From assembly GCF_040581485.1 (NCBI RefSeq), contig NC_090132.1, positions 16,994,146 through 17,058,145 of the forward strand: 64,000 nt of DNA, in the 5' to 3' direction. Made by a program: the position numbers and the translations under genes. Under the pieces are notes generated by a model. The model saw only the letters and a program-made list of their open reading frames with translations. It was not told where the DNA came from and did no database searches. Origin of the DNA: Linepithema humile. Its lineage: Eukaryota; Arthropoda; Insecta; Hymenoptera; Formicidae. Below are positions 47,601 to 59,213 of this stretch, piece after piece. Positions within the stretch are counted from its first letter, which is position 1. Every line of letters starts with the position of its first letter.

Positions 47601-49059
47601 CGTAATAACGGAGAAGATTTTCGTCTCACAGGGAAAAGCCATAAATCTGTAATACGTACAAACTTTCCACATCGAATCAGAGATCGGAAACGATAATCTT
47701 TTAAAGACGATTATTTGATAGTCATACCTTCGGCTGCGATTCGCTGCGACTTTGCGCAGAAATTTATCGGGGACGTTATAAAAGATTCATGGATGGCGGC
47801 GCAAGCTCTCGTCACAGATTGTTGATCTTCGTGCACGCGGATTAGTAAGCGGTACACGCCAAAATCAAATATGTGCAAGAGACTTGAGAGTCAAGAGGAT
47901 CGATGAGTCTCTCGACGGTGACGTTTATAATTTATACATTGTGACTCGCTTACCTAAAACAGAAAAAAAAGATATAGATTAGTTATTTCGGCATTCTTCC
48001 GGTACGTATTTTAATAATAACATATGATTTTCCTATTTCAAATGTTATTTATCTTAAAGAATCGCTGCATGTACGTGCAACGAATAATTATACTATTAAT
48101 TGATCTGCGTATTTTATGAACTCGGGAGTAATGGCTATCGACAACTAGAAAAAGTTTTAGTACGAGTTTAAACGAGACAGTAATACTAACAGACAAATAT
48201 TGTAAGAAAATATAACTTTTATATCCTCGAGAAAGGCAAGACGGGGAAGGCGAGACGCGAGCGCAGAAAAATATCGGTTTAAACCGCAACGCCAATAAAA
48301 TCTTCGCCGCAAAATCACGAATGAAGTGGCTCGTTTATTTTCCTCTCGATGAGAATCGCCCGAAGGTGGGTCAACAATCCAAGATGCGGTGGGGTAAAGT
48401 GAAGCGAGAGGGTCGACAAATGCGGGGGAAATGAAACCACTAGAGTAAAGAGCAGTGCGCCGTTTACCGGTGTTTGCCGTGGGGAGAAGCATAAAAAATG
48501 AAATTAGGCTCAGCGGAGATAAGAAGCAAAGCGGATTCAACATTTCAGAAAATATTACTAATCGATCGCGAAAAAGTGATAAAAAGTTGCTCAACAAATA
48601 CCTTGCCAGATATCTGAGGGTTTCAGTATTTTACACATTAAAATATTAAATATATAAAATGGTTATCTTTCTCCTCGAAAAAATATAAATATTAATATAT
48701 TAAACATTAAATATTATATTATAAATATTATATATCATAATAAAAAATTAAACTGGAAAATATGATTGTGCCACATTTGTTAATATATTTTACAATAATG
48801 GTTTTCCATGTTTAAAAATTCTTTTTAAATCTATTTTATTACTGTACCCCGCGGAAATTATATTGATGAAAGGAATCGATCATCCAATATCTATACCTTC
48901 GAAATATATATATCTTGAAGGACTTTTCAAAATGACTTACTCGTTCTTCTCATACTCTTGTAAGATTTATCGCGGACACTTGTGTCGCGATCGGTTGCGA
49001 TCTTCGCAACAAGAACAAAAGCACAAAAGTATTTCTTTACGGTAGCGCGGGATACGAGG
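44675..49059. other. Long non-coding region
   Basis: No supported gene. Overlapping frames at 46.0-46.5 kb on both strands lie in a CpG-rich block and have no recognisable domain. On the minus strand a strong acceptor-like CTTTTTTTTCTGTTTTAG lies at about 47953-47970, followed by about 20 open codons. From 48.2 kb the plus strand becomes purine-rich. Confidence 0.55.
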
Positions 49060-49330
49060 TCTTTTACGATAATAAGAGGACAGTAGAAAGGCCGCGCAGG
49101 AAACGAGTGAGAGATAAGGAGGTGACACGGCAATCAAAGAAAGAGAAACGTGAAGAATAAACTGAAAGAGAGCACGAACACGTGGGGTTATGGTCGTATG
49201 AGAGACTGAATGACTTTCGCGTGGCTTTATGGCGCGAGGGAGTCAAGAGAGAAAGAAAGAAAGAGAGAGACGAAAAAGGTATTGAGTTTCGAAACGAGGA
49301 TTTCCGTTGTGTCGTCCCTGCAATACCGAG
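49060..49330 (+). repeat. Copy 1 of a diverged purine-rich duplication
   Basis: CGCGTGGCTTTATGG and the following GAGAAAGA-rich stretch, then GGTATTGAGTTTCGAA and GAGGATTTCC, correspond in order to CTCGTGTGGCTTTGTTG, AGAAAGAGAT, GGTATTGTATTTGAAG and AAATCCTG in 50270-50565. The match is patchy with indels, and purine bias inflates apparent similarity. Confidence 0.45.
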
Positions 49331-50269
49331 ACGCGAAATAAGAAAGCGAGCAAAATAATCGAACCAAGCGAAACATGACAATGGTTCGCTTAATTGAAAA
49401 ATTAAGAACTAGAATTCAAGTAAGAGCTCGAAAAAGGAAACATCTTCAGAGTTTCTTTACAAAACAAATCTATTTCAACGAAATAAATTTGCAAATGGAG
49501 AATCGCGCGAGATTCAGAAACTCGTAAACTGGATAGCTCACGTTGCAACCATTTTTTGTTGTTGTTCGCATCGAGAATAAAATTCTCGTATTTCGAATTT
49601 CGTATCCGAATTCCAACTTTAAGTATTGTCGGCAAGGCTCGAGGAAACCGTCGTAACAAGGCAAATATCTAAAATACTCTTGTTTTCTCAAGGACCAAAC
49701 GGAGAAAGAACGAACAAGGAGCGCAAGTAGGCAAGTGAAAAATGTATATAAACTGGTGGAGCGAGACATCTGTGTTGAAAAGAATCCCCAACTTTGTCCC
49801 CTGCGAGAGAATACGCAATACGCATGCAGCAAGTTAAGTTAGATTGAAAAAATACTAGAAAAATAAAGAAAAGTAGGGTCACACTAAGCAGCAGAAGTGA
49901 AAATGAACCGAGAAACCGGAGACGCGTGACGCAAGAGACAAGCTAGAAATAGAGTTGACTCCACATGGCCACCATTTGTGGCACATTGTGACGAATGAGG
50001 TTGACGAAAAATTTAGATCTGTAAGACTAACGTTAAATTTTGTTGCTACAATAAAATTAAGTGTTGTTTTCAATTTACTTGCAACATAAAACAATATAAT
50101 AAACTTGCGAAACATCTTTAACCAAAATCTGTAAAAATTAAATACAAAGTTGTTTCACTTTAGCAAATTAAAATTAAATTTTATTTATTGAAGTTTTTGG
50201 TTCGTGCCATTCTTATTTATCCACTGAAATGAGTTAATAGCTATTTGTTACTCTGAATGACAGGAAGCG
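49331..50269. other. Purine-rich non-coding stretch
   Basis: The plus strand keeps an excess of A and G. Minus-strand frames here translate pyrimidine-rich DNA (Ser, Phe, Leu). Nothing recognised. Confidence 0.55.
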
Positions 50270-50565
50270 CGGAACGGGTAGATTCGAGCCGAAGTCGACG
50301 TACACAGCATCGCTCAAAAGGAATGAACGCGAAATAAAATAGAAAGGACGAAACAGACACAAAGGAGCGGAACAAGTGCGGCCAAGTCTACGCGGGTGAC
50401 TTTTGTGTGTACGACTCTCGTGTGGCTTTGTTGTACAAGAGGATCGTGAAAGTATCAGCTACAATACTGGCTCTCTCTCTCTCGTCCTAACCTGAGGAAG
50501 CGAGAAAGAGATGGTATTGTATTTGAAGAAAGAAATCCTGAATTCCCTGACAATCAGTTTTTCAA
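50270..50565 (+). repeat. Copy 2 of the diverged purine-rich duplication
   Basis: 1.2 kb downstream of copy 1, same orientation. A possible third, weaker relative lies at 51270-51420, where GTGAGTGACTTCTGTGTG resembles GTGACTTTTGTGTG of this copy. Confidence 0.45.
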
Positions 50566-52256
50566 ATTAAAATCACATCTAGAGAACTCTTCGGCTAAAT
50601 TGTTGGAAACATATGGAAATTAAAAAAAAAATTGACATTCGCGATTCAACCGTAATCCAATAATAAATACAATTGCGTCAAAATAAAATAAATAAAAACT
50701 GGAGTTGAAATTTATTCCCTAATAAAATTGCAACAAAACGTTATAAATACTTATCTGATGAAAAACGAATGGAATTTCATGAATTGGTGCGATATGATTT
50801 ATTATAAAAATTCAAACGCCTGCCTCGCGAATCACTTCTTACAACTTCAAAGAGAAATCCTCCGGTGCGCGGGAGATCTCGGAGTAAAGATTTCATATCC
50901 GCGCCTTTCTTAGAAACGTATTTTCCGACTTACGGCGGACGAACGGAGATAATACGATTTATCATCGAAAGAAAGGGAAAAAAAAATACAGAAGACGAAC
51001 AAAGGGCAGAGACAAAGAAAAGACAGCTCGCGAAATCAAAGGGAAGCCCGAGAGCAAAATCTCTCAAAATAAAGGGGTGTAAGGTAATTAAAATTAGTAA
51101 AGAGGAACGGACACGTCTAAAAAGATGAAAGAGGATGATAAAAGATTGCGAGACAAAAGCGGCGGGAGCGAAGAAAAGAGTATTTATCATGTTTTATCGT
51201 AAAGTAACGCGTCTTTCCCAATTATAGAGGAGTGATAATTAATTATATGTAAACAACTTTGGTGATAATCAAAGTACGGTGAGCGTGGAAAGCCGTTCGG
51301 AGAGCGAGCACTGCAAGCAGTGGCGGGAGTTGAAGCGCCATAGATATCGAAAAGCTTAAATGTGCTGAGGTGAGTGACTTCTGTGTGAACGCATAGTCAC
51401 GGGTCGGTCGCGTGTGGGTGCGTCAAAAGTTACCAGGGCACCGAGGCGTCGGCATCTTAATAACCTCGCTGGCTCTTTTGTTCGACGATGTAAAAACTGG
51501 GTCGCGGACCTTAGGCCGGGTTAATAACGCGGAAGAAGCGTGAGTGTAGCGTTCGCGCAGAGGGGTGGAGAGGTGGGGGAGGGGGTAACGGCTGGCCTCG
51601 GGAATTTGCATACTGCATTATGTACCCCCGGCTCGCATGTATGCATACACCTTGTATGTATGCGCGCGTGCACAAGAAAGTAGCTCATCCGGTGGCAGGA
51701 TGAGATTGTCAAAGCCAAACGCGGCTGAATGACGTAGATTTTCTCGTTTCGGGAAGAATGTCGCGAATAAAGAGATTAGCAACAAAGCCGGATAATTATG
51801 TGACAGCGCGGGAAAAATGGCGACGCGACACAAATAAGGGAATCTGGAAAACAAAATTGCAAAGTTTAATTAGGGTCAAGTTGACAGAGGTGACGGCATG
51901 ACGTCATCGTTTGCATAAAAATTGCATAATTTTAATTATTAAACATTTCCTTCATTTATTATACAATTACAAGCTTCTCTAATCACTTTGGTAAAATAAT
52001 AAAATGTGTTGTACGACTAAAGATTAACATCGCTAAATTAATAAACGTCTTAGCAATCTTCATTTTCGCGTGTATAAAAATAAATCACGAATGTTACGTG
52101 ACTAACGTTTGTAGTTCAAAATATGCTGTTAGAATATTTAGACTGCATATCGATTAACTATCGCAACAGTATGCATTTTTTCGGGAACAATCAATTGCTC
52201 GCGACGATGAGTAATTTCGAGTTAAAAAATGTTGCAAGCGCGACGGGGAGACCGCA

Positions 52257-52275
52257 TTATATATATATATATATA
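52257..52275. repeat. Short (AT)n microsatellite
   Basis: About nine perfect AT dinucleotides. Confidence 0.9.
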
Positions 52276-54882
52276 CAAAAACATTATCAGATGTGCGACT
52301 AAAGAGGTGGAGGGTAAGTGCAGTAACGTAGTGAGATCGTAGAAAATTCTCGTAGACGTTACGCTAATATATTGCAGTCATCTCCATGCGCCTGGCAAAA
52401 GATACCAGACGCTTCCCTACGACAATCTTCCCAGCATCTGGGATTACCATATACTTTGTAGCGAGCAGTGGTATGTGCGCCTGGGCATTACTGGCAGTGC
52501 CACTGACAGTCGACATTTTTCTTTTATGTGTACCTTGCGCAGAACAACTTTTCTTTATTACATGCAACCTCTGGGAACGAGAAAGAAGAATAATACTAAA
52601 GTAATAATAACTTTAAAGAGGGAGGTAACCGACACCACTCCGCGCGCGTTGCAGAGTTGTACCATATATTTTCAGATTTCAATTGCAACTGTAAGATAAT
52701 GAACGGTCGGGTTAAGTTTACTCAATAAAACGTTCAGTCGCCAAGAAGACACGCATGCCCCGCGCATATTTATATAGCATGTTTATCCATCTCCGATATA
52801 TGGCATGAAATACACTTTAAATTGAAATATATAATTCATATAACACTTAATAGATTTTTATGTAACTTTTCAATATTTCTCCAATATTCGCGCATGAAAT
52901 TTTAAGTAAATTTCGACTTTGAAATTTTCAATCTTGCATAAGAATATCATGTGCATCGTACATCCTTCAAAAATATCGCGGGTTAAAGTTGACACTGTCG
53001 TTGATGTTCGTCTACGAAGAGCCGAAAGCCTATCTCGGGTAAAGCGTTCCTATTTCTCAACGTTGGTCGAGGCAGCCTTCGGCACTTTAGATTACTAAGG
53101 TTCGGCAATTTCCAAGATGGATAGTTCCGATGAGGCCATCGACTGAGAATGAGGCATGGTGCACGTGCGCCGGTACCGAGAGACCTACCACTAGCTACCG
53201 ATAGCTACCACGACTGCTCAGATTCAATGGCGATGAAAAGATGTACCCGTGCTCACTCATACAGCGTTCCCATAAATAAGCGTATTGGCTGTAATTGATC
53301 ATTAAATTGGTAATACATAATAATACTTCAAAATTAGTATTGAAAATCTCCTTAAAACACGATAAATACTCATTAAAAATATCTTTAAAATATCGTATAT
53401 TTATTGTTCATGCTTTCTACTTTTTAAAGGTATGAATACATGAAATTTTGCTTAACTAGAGAAAAGAGCGAAATACGTTCAGTAATAAATTATCAATCCT
53501 ATAAGCGTAAGCGCTCAGAGATCGTAGAATGAATTATAAAAAAAAAGCTTCGCGAGCCGATGGCACCGTGATATATGCTGCAAAAATTTTTTATGTATGT
53601 TCCCGCCGTGTTAAAGCTTTCACGTTCTTTTTCACGACGGCTGGTCCCCGAGATTTCCTCCGCACCTCGTAAAAGCGAAACTATAGAAGATACGAGCGGT
53701 GACAACGTTCTCGTCACGTTTTCGCCTCATTTGATACCTTTAGTCGATAACGCCCGGGATTTTCTGATCGCGCCGACAACTTTCTGTTGGCAACGGAAAC
53801 AGGAACGGTCGCATTGGCCACGAATTTCCGTCGCCGAGCGTTTTTTTTTTTCTTTCTTTCTTTTTACTTTTTCCGCCTTTCTTTTATAAAGCTCGTTTAT
53901 GGGAACTAGTAGAAATCGTCAGATGAACCTCTCGAAAATCGATCGCTTGGCGATGCTCCAGCATACACTCCTACACGATGAATGACTATGAAAGCTTTAG
54001 CCTTCGACGTAACCGCTATGTTACCACAGTAATACAATACTTATTGGCTCTGGATCGGTGTTTCTCAAGCCCGTCGTGCACTCACAGACCCTTCATAATT
54101 GAAGAAATATCACAGACATCTGAACGCTTCTGTACAACGTTTGTTACGCTCCGCAAAAAATACAGCTTTTTATTTTCTTTGTCAATAAATATTAAATATA
54201 ATAAGCTAGCATTAAAATGACTATTTTTTTTAATTATTACTTAAAAACGTGTTACATTATTGAATGATTTTATCCAAAATTAGCGTGCTTCGAACTTTTA
54301 CGGTGGCGCAGGATTTGCTAACTTGTCTCGAATTTACGCTAATCTCGATTGTAATAACTACTCGCTAGATTTCTTCCCGCGAGAATACAATTTCGTTACC
54401 GACGCTTTCCCGGACCCGATCTGGGATTTTCTCGCGAATACGCTTTTCATAACGTTCTTTGGAGCGACGAGATAAAACGGGAAAACGATTTCCTTTTGGC
54501 ATGAGGCTTCGTATTGGCTGTAGAAGCCCAGCGGCAAGTGAGTCCGTTTTTTCGAACTCCGTATCCCGCGGTACGAGACTGACTCACTCGTTTTCGTGAT
54601 TCGAGGAGGAATCGAGATTGGCAGTTTTCCAGCAGCATTCTTATCCCGGGCATGTCGTTAAAAGGATTCGCGAGTCCTTGACCTGACAGTAACAAATCGG
54701 AGAAAAGAAAAATGGGGTCGACGTAGAAGAATATCACGCATCTTCGATGAGGATAAAATCAATCAACAAACATCAATGTAACGTTCTAAAAGAGAGATTC
54801 CAGAAAGCGCTTTGGCGTCATGAAAATATGGAGTTACAAGCAACATCTTTTCTTTTAAAAGAACTTTCATCATAACTTTCCT

Positions 54883-54907
54883 AAAAAAAAAAAAAAAAAA
54901 AAAAAAA
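54883..54907. repeat. A25 homopolymer
   Basis: Twenty-five consecutive A. No retroelement body or target duplication was seen next to it, so it need not be a retroposition tail. Confidence 0.97.
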
Positions 54908-54941
54908 GATTCAGTTAATTTTATTTCCAATCAATCTATTG

Positions 54942-54975
<34 letters not shown>
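54942..54975. repeat. (CT)n microsatellite
   Basis: Seventeen CT dinucleotides followed by T6 and GCAG. Read as a splice signal on the plus strand this is a strong acceptor at 54984-54985. Stops follow in two frames soon after, and an AATAAA lies near 55060. Confidence 0.95.
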
Positions 54976-54981
<6 letters not shown>

Positions 54982-55104
54982 GCAGAAAAAATAAGAATAA
55001 CTGAGAAAGCTTCTACTTTAAAGTTTCCCGAATTCTTCAGAAACAACTGATAATTCTCGCAATAAAGAAATCGTGCGCGCTAGAAACTGGGAGAGTTCCC
55101 ATTC

Positions 55105-55225
55105 GGTTTTTGCTCTTTGAATTTCTCCACGCAAGAGCTAACTTCAAAAGGAGGCCGCGGCAGCACTTTCCGGAAGCCAGATTAGATTCCTGACGAAGAC
55201 ATACTGCACCTTCTTGATTTAATGA
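55105..55225 (+). repeat. Copy 1 of a three-copy diverged repeat
   Basis: GAGCTAACTTCAAAAGGAGG and GAAGCCAGATTAG match blocks in 56500-56650 and 57045-57200. The first block is nearly identical to GCGCTAACTTCAAAAGGACC in copy 2, and the second to GAAGCCAGATTAG in copy 3, so copy 1 links the other two. Confidence 0.7.
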
Positions 55226-56499
55226 CTGCTTCAAAGGAAATATGAACGTATGGCCGCTACGGTAACCACGGTAAAAAGAACTTTCTGTTGATGAAGAAAT
55301 TTCGGAGAAATTGGCCCTTCTTGTGAATCTTTAATCTTAGTCGGCAAATTCCTTCAGCAAACAGGCGGAATTCTTTAAGTGGCAAGGAAAGATCTCCGTA
55401 AATTTGAAGAAAAATGCAAGATTTGGAAGGCATCCAGATATATCCAGTTGCCATTAAAACACTTCCTGGCGCGAAATAAAAATTGTGGCAGTTGAGAAAA
55501 ACTCATGTAAGCAGAAATCTTGTGTTAAAAAAAATCAATTTAAAGTTTTTATTTTATTTTTAAAGAATAGAGTAACTTGAAAACAACAACCACTTCATTA
55601 ATTGTTAAGGAAGTTGTGATTGGTATTTTGCAAAACCGATTAAAAATAACATTTCTGCTTACATGTACTTAATTTAGGTAGAAAGAAAATGTAGAAGAAT
55701 TTTAGAAAAAAATCGTTAAAAAATTATAAGAAAGTTCTATGTTACACAATTTTACTTTCGACATATCTGGCGATAAAACCAGCGATTATTAAAAAAGTTG
55801 AAGAAGATCACAGATAAACATTTAATAAAACATGTATGAAACATTCTCTTTGCAAACATGCAAAAAGTTTTTTCATTTATCTTCATAAATAAAAATGCTT
55901 GAAACTAATGGCAATATCGACGATATTACAGAATAATGAATAAAAAGGAAAACAACAAACTATGGCAAACTAAAACGAAATATGATGAACGATGGAACAA
56001 TCTTCTTAAGAAGATTTTATCCGGACAACTTTCAATCCTCTCGTTATTTTCTTTCTCGAAAAGCTTTGTTTTATATAATTCTTGAAGTCATACGCAGTTT
56101 TACAGAAGAACTGAAGACGATTTCAAAGAATACAATTAGTTCAAAAACGACTAACAAGATTATCGATAGCAAGTTTTCTTCATTTTACAAAAATAATTAT
56201 TTCAAAAAAGGTGTATATTTTTTTCAATTACGACAAAACTTTACTTTATTTAACAACAGACCACTTTATCCTGACAAAGAAATACAAAAGTTTGTTAATT
56301 CTTGACTTGTTTCAAAAATAATGAAACAATTTATCCAAAGAAATTTCTCGCGTTTTTAGCGAATTAGAGCTTTGTTAACGATCGCCTTTAATTTAAATGA
56401 AAAAGGAATGAAAGTTTGAGATTATCAATCGAAAGGTAAAATCTTTTGAAATAGATTTAGAAAATCTCAATCGTCAGGTCAACGATTCGACATGGTGCA
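55226..56499. other. AT-rich non-coding stretch
   Basis: Contains a 107-codon frame at 55982-56305 (MMNDGTIFLRRFYPDNFQSS...), Asn/Lys/Phe-rich as expected of AT-rich DNA. No recognisable domain, so it is not called. Confidence 0.5.
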
Positions 56500-56650
56500 A
56501 GTTGCGTCTCATCATCCCCTTCAACAGAGGCGCTAACTTCAAAAGGACCATTCTTGACGTTAGGGAACTCCGATGAAGCATAGCTAAACCCCTCTCAACA
56601 AGAGAATATCCCGTCTTACCGTGCTCGTATGACACGAAGAAGCCAAAGAA
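56500..56650 (+). repeat. Copy 2 of the three-copy diverged repeat
   Basis: Shares with copy 3, in order, GCGTCT-ATCCCCTT, GGCGCTAACTTCAAAAGGA, CTCCGATGAAGC and GAGAATATCCC. The open stretches between are indel-rich. Confidence 0.75.
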
Positions 56651-57044
56651 TACCTTTCCACTCCATCATGACTTTGAAGTATGACTTTAAGAAATTTCTC
56701 GCAAAATATAAAAACGCATTCAGCGAATACTATTGAATTTGATCACTTAAATACATCAGTTAATTAATTTCATTTGTAATTCCTCTATGCAATACATAAT
56801 AATTATAAAAATATGCATTTATCATAAAAAAAATAAACGCAAGTTATTCTAATTCCACACTTCAGCAGCAGTGAGATCTAAAGTTATTCAATTATCGTAA
56901 ACACAATTTTTTTCGACAGAATACAATATTGGAAAATGTGTAAGTCAAATTCTCGAATTGGAGATTGAAGATCTCAGTAGTATTAAGACGAGACTTTTCA
57001 TGTTGACTCGAAAGGCAATAACGAGATGGAGACGAGAAAGTGGT
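56651..57044. other. AT-rich spacer
   Basis: Between copies 2 and 3; nothing recognised. Confidence 0.6.
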
Positions 57045-57200
57045 CGCGGCGAAATGCGCGTCTATCCCCTTTTTTCGAAGGCGTTAAGTTAAAAAGGAAG
57101 ATCACTCCTCGCCGCCCCTCATATCGAAGGACTTCGATGAAGCCAGATTAGTTCTCTTCCGACGGGCGAATATCCCACCCTCTTCCCGGATGACGAGAGG
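57045..57200 (+). repeat. Copy 3 of the three-copy diverged repeat
   Basis: GCGTCTATCCCCTT, GGCGTTAAGTTAAAAAGGA, CTTCGATGAAGCCAGATTAG and GCGAATATCCC define it. It is followed after 30 bases by a consensus donor-like ACAG/GTAAGG at 57231. All reading frames through the copy are interrupted, so the repeat does not encode a conserved peptide. Confidence 0.75.
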
Positions 57201-57230
57201 AGTCGAGGTGCGGTGAAAAGGGGATTACAG

Positions 57231-58670
57231 GTAAGGGAGCGGGATTATGACGGTTGCTGACACTCGAAACCAGAGTTAAAAAGAGCTCGCCTTGGCTGTG
57301 GACTTGTTAAGAGTGTCAAGTGTCTGAAAATGAGACGCTAGAAGAGGGAAACGCATAATACATATGTCATTTCGTTAAAAAAGTTAGATCACGTTATTGT
57401 GAAAGTGAAACAGCTATTTGTTAAATTTTTGTTTAATATTTGAAAATTGAAAAATTTATATTAGTAATTTGAAATAAAATAAGTCAGTGTTTTCGTAATC
57501 ACATGTGAAGCAAAAATAGCGTAATATTTTCTAAATCCTCAATAAATGTTATATAAAAATTACTGAATCAAAAAATTGGAAAGTGTGTAAGTTAAGCTAA
57601 AACATATAAACTTTTTTAGCTCGTAATATGTATTTATAACCATTCTAGATTCAAAAATATAACATCAAAAAAGAGACTCGTTTCTTTTAAAAATATTACA
57701 TCAAATATTTACGCTACACAATATGTGTGTTTAATAAGGTAGAGCTTTTTGATTTAATTTAAAATTGTATAGATGTAATAATTGCGGCTTTAATTTACAT
57801 TACACTGTAATTTATGATTTTTAAACTTTATTATAGAAAAAAGATATAAATTTATGTATTTTTATAAGAGAAGATAAATTTCATGATCCGTTTGTTATTT
57901 CCTTAACAGTCTTGAGAATGCACACTATCTCAACAGAACAATTCATTTCCTGAGATACATAAAGAACAAATGTTCGTCTTTTTTCTTGTTTTTTTCTGCG
58001 TTCCACTTTCATCGTGCATGGACCCATAGAAAATCAATTCGCCGGATTTATGTGGTCGGCGCGTGTGTCAGAAATGATGCAGTATGGCGCGAAACTGCGG
58101 CCCGCTGGTATAAATATTTACGTTTCCGGCATTGCGGTTGTCGGGTGGAGGTCAAGTTGCGGCGAAATAAAGCATGGGAACCGGAGGAAAAGAAAGAGAA
58201 AGAAGAACGCGATAAAGCCGAAAAGGACGATGGTGCAAAGAACATAATGCTACTATATTTGTAGTCAAAGATTTTTTACCAACAATTATTTGTAAAATGA
58301 GAGAAAAAAAGAGATGTCTGTTTCCTCGCAAAACAAAAAACGTTTGCACTAATGACAGCGAACGATAGTCCATAAATCGTCATAAATTGCAATGATTTAA
58401 CGCATCAAATTCACAATATGGAATAGTCAGTGACTTCGTTGATATCGAAATTCAATACTCATTATTTCACGTCGATATATGATTAGTTTCAGCAAATAAA
58501 CTTCATTTCAAATAATAGCAATTGAACAATTAATTTTAATTTTACATTTGCCGATAAATGTAATTACTATTATACATAACGTGTAATAATTATTACGAAC
58601 GTAAAACGTATTAAATCTAGAAAAAATAACTCGCATACACTGTCTGTTTGATGATATTCTGATCTTTCAG
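57231..58670. other. Mostly AT-rich non-coding stretch
   Basis: From 57300 to 57960 AT-rich without features. At 57986-58264 a 92-codon frame ends in a charged Lys/Glu stretch (EEKKEKEERDKAEKDD) derived from purine-rich DNA; no domain and no splice support. A strong acceptor (TTCTGATCTTTCAG) ends the block. Confidence 0.5.
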
Positions 58671-58690
58671 TGAACGATAATAAAAATTTC

Positions 58691-58921
58691 ATGAAAAATC
58701 TATTCTCAGCAATTCTCGTCGTTATTGTGCACGAGCTTTATTTCCCAATTCATCTATGTATACTGTCTTGTTTCACCGTGCGATGCAGAGGGAGAATTAT
58801 CATAAAGAAGCTGCTCAAGCTGAAATTTTCGGACACAGTATTCTGTGCACTTCCGGCGGAAGATAGCTGCGAGGACCAACGGCATCGTTCCGAATTCGGC
58901 ATCGACGTTGTAATTTTGTGA
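58691..58921 (+). CDS. Candidate small secreted protein or terminal exon (76 residues)
   Basis: A strong acceptor TTCTGATCTTTCAG ends at 58670, and the frame is open from there to TGA at 58919. The first ATG (58691) gives MKNLFSAILVVIVHELYF..., a basic start followed by a hydrophobic run that resembles a signal peptide. The rest has three or four Cys and an acidic segment near AEDSCEDQ. No family recognised, and no polyadenylation signal was checked in detail. Two opposing frames overlap. It could be a short secreted peptide, a last exon or chance. Confidence 0.2.
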   Translation: MKNLFSAILVVIVHELYFPIHLCILSCFTVRCRGRIIIKKLLKLKFSDTVFCALPAEDSCEDQRHRSEFGIDVVIL

Positions 58922-59122
58922 CGCTCTCGAACGGGTGGAAGCGAGGAAATTCCTCGGGAATCGCACGGAAACAATGAGGAAACAGCGAAAGCCCTTCTTC
59001 CCTCTCTCGTAGGTAATCCCCGTCGCCTCGACGGTTCTTAAGGGTCGGTTATTCCGGTTTGGACAAGTTTGTCTGACTGGCGCCGACTGCTCCTACGGGA
59101 ACCCCGAATTTCCCGCTTTCTC

Positions 59123-59128
<6 letters not shown>

Positions 59129-59206
<78 letters not shown>
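59129..59206. repeat. Long (CT)n microsatellite, about 39 units
   Basis: Uninterrupted CT dinucleotides for 78 bases, then CTTTCTGTCTGTCTCG. It is the longest perfect microsatellite in the window and produces the Ser-Leu and Arg-Glu frames on the two strands. Confidence 0.98.

Positions 59207-59213
<7 letters not shown>

Larger units (their letters stand above)
50566..55104. other. Long non-coding region
   Basis: No supported gene. 50940-51180 is strongly purine-rich. A good donor TGAG/GTGAGT lies at 51370 without a convincing coding frame upstream, so it could end an untranslated exon. A short AT repeat lies at 52257-52275. 52380-52610 has open frames on both strands (72 and 67 codons), neither recognised. 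An A25 tract and a CT tract lie at 54.9 kb, followed by an acceptor-like TTTTTTGCAG at 54985. Confidence 0.55.

Noticed and set aside
52364..52604. Facing frames of 67 and 72 codons, the plus one with a hydrophobic middle
   Set aside because: Both strands are open over the same bases, and neither peptide is recognised. The upstream GTAAGT at 52314 has no usable exon before it.
55982..56305. 107-codon frame rich in Asn, Lys and Phe
   Set aside because: Composition matches AT-rich DNA, and no motif or splice boundary is seen.
58048..58264. Charged frame ending in a Lys/Glu stretch
   Set aside because: The charged tail derives from purine-rich DNA; no acceptor, donor or domain supports it.
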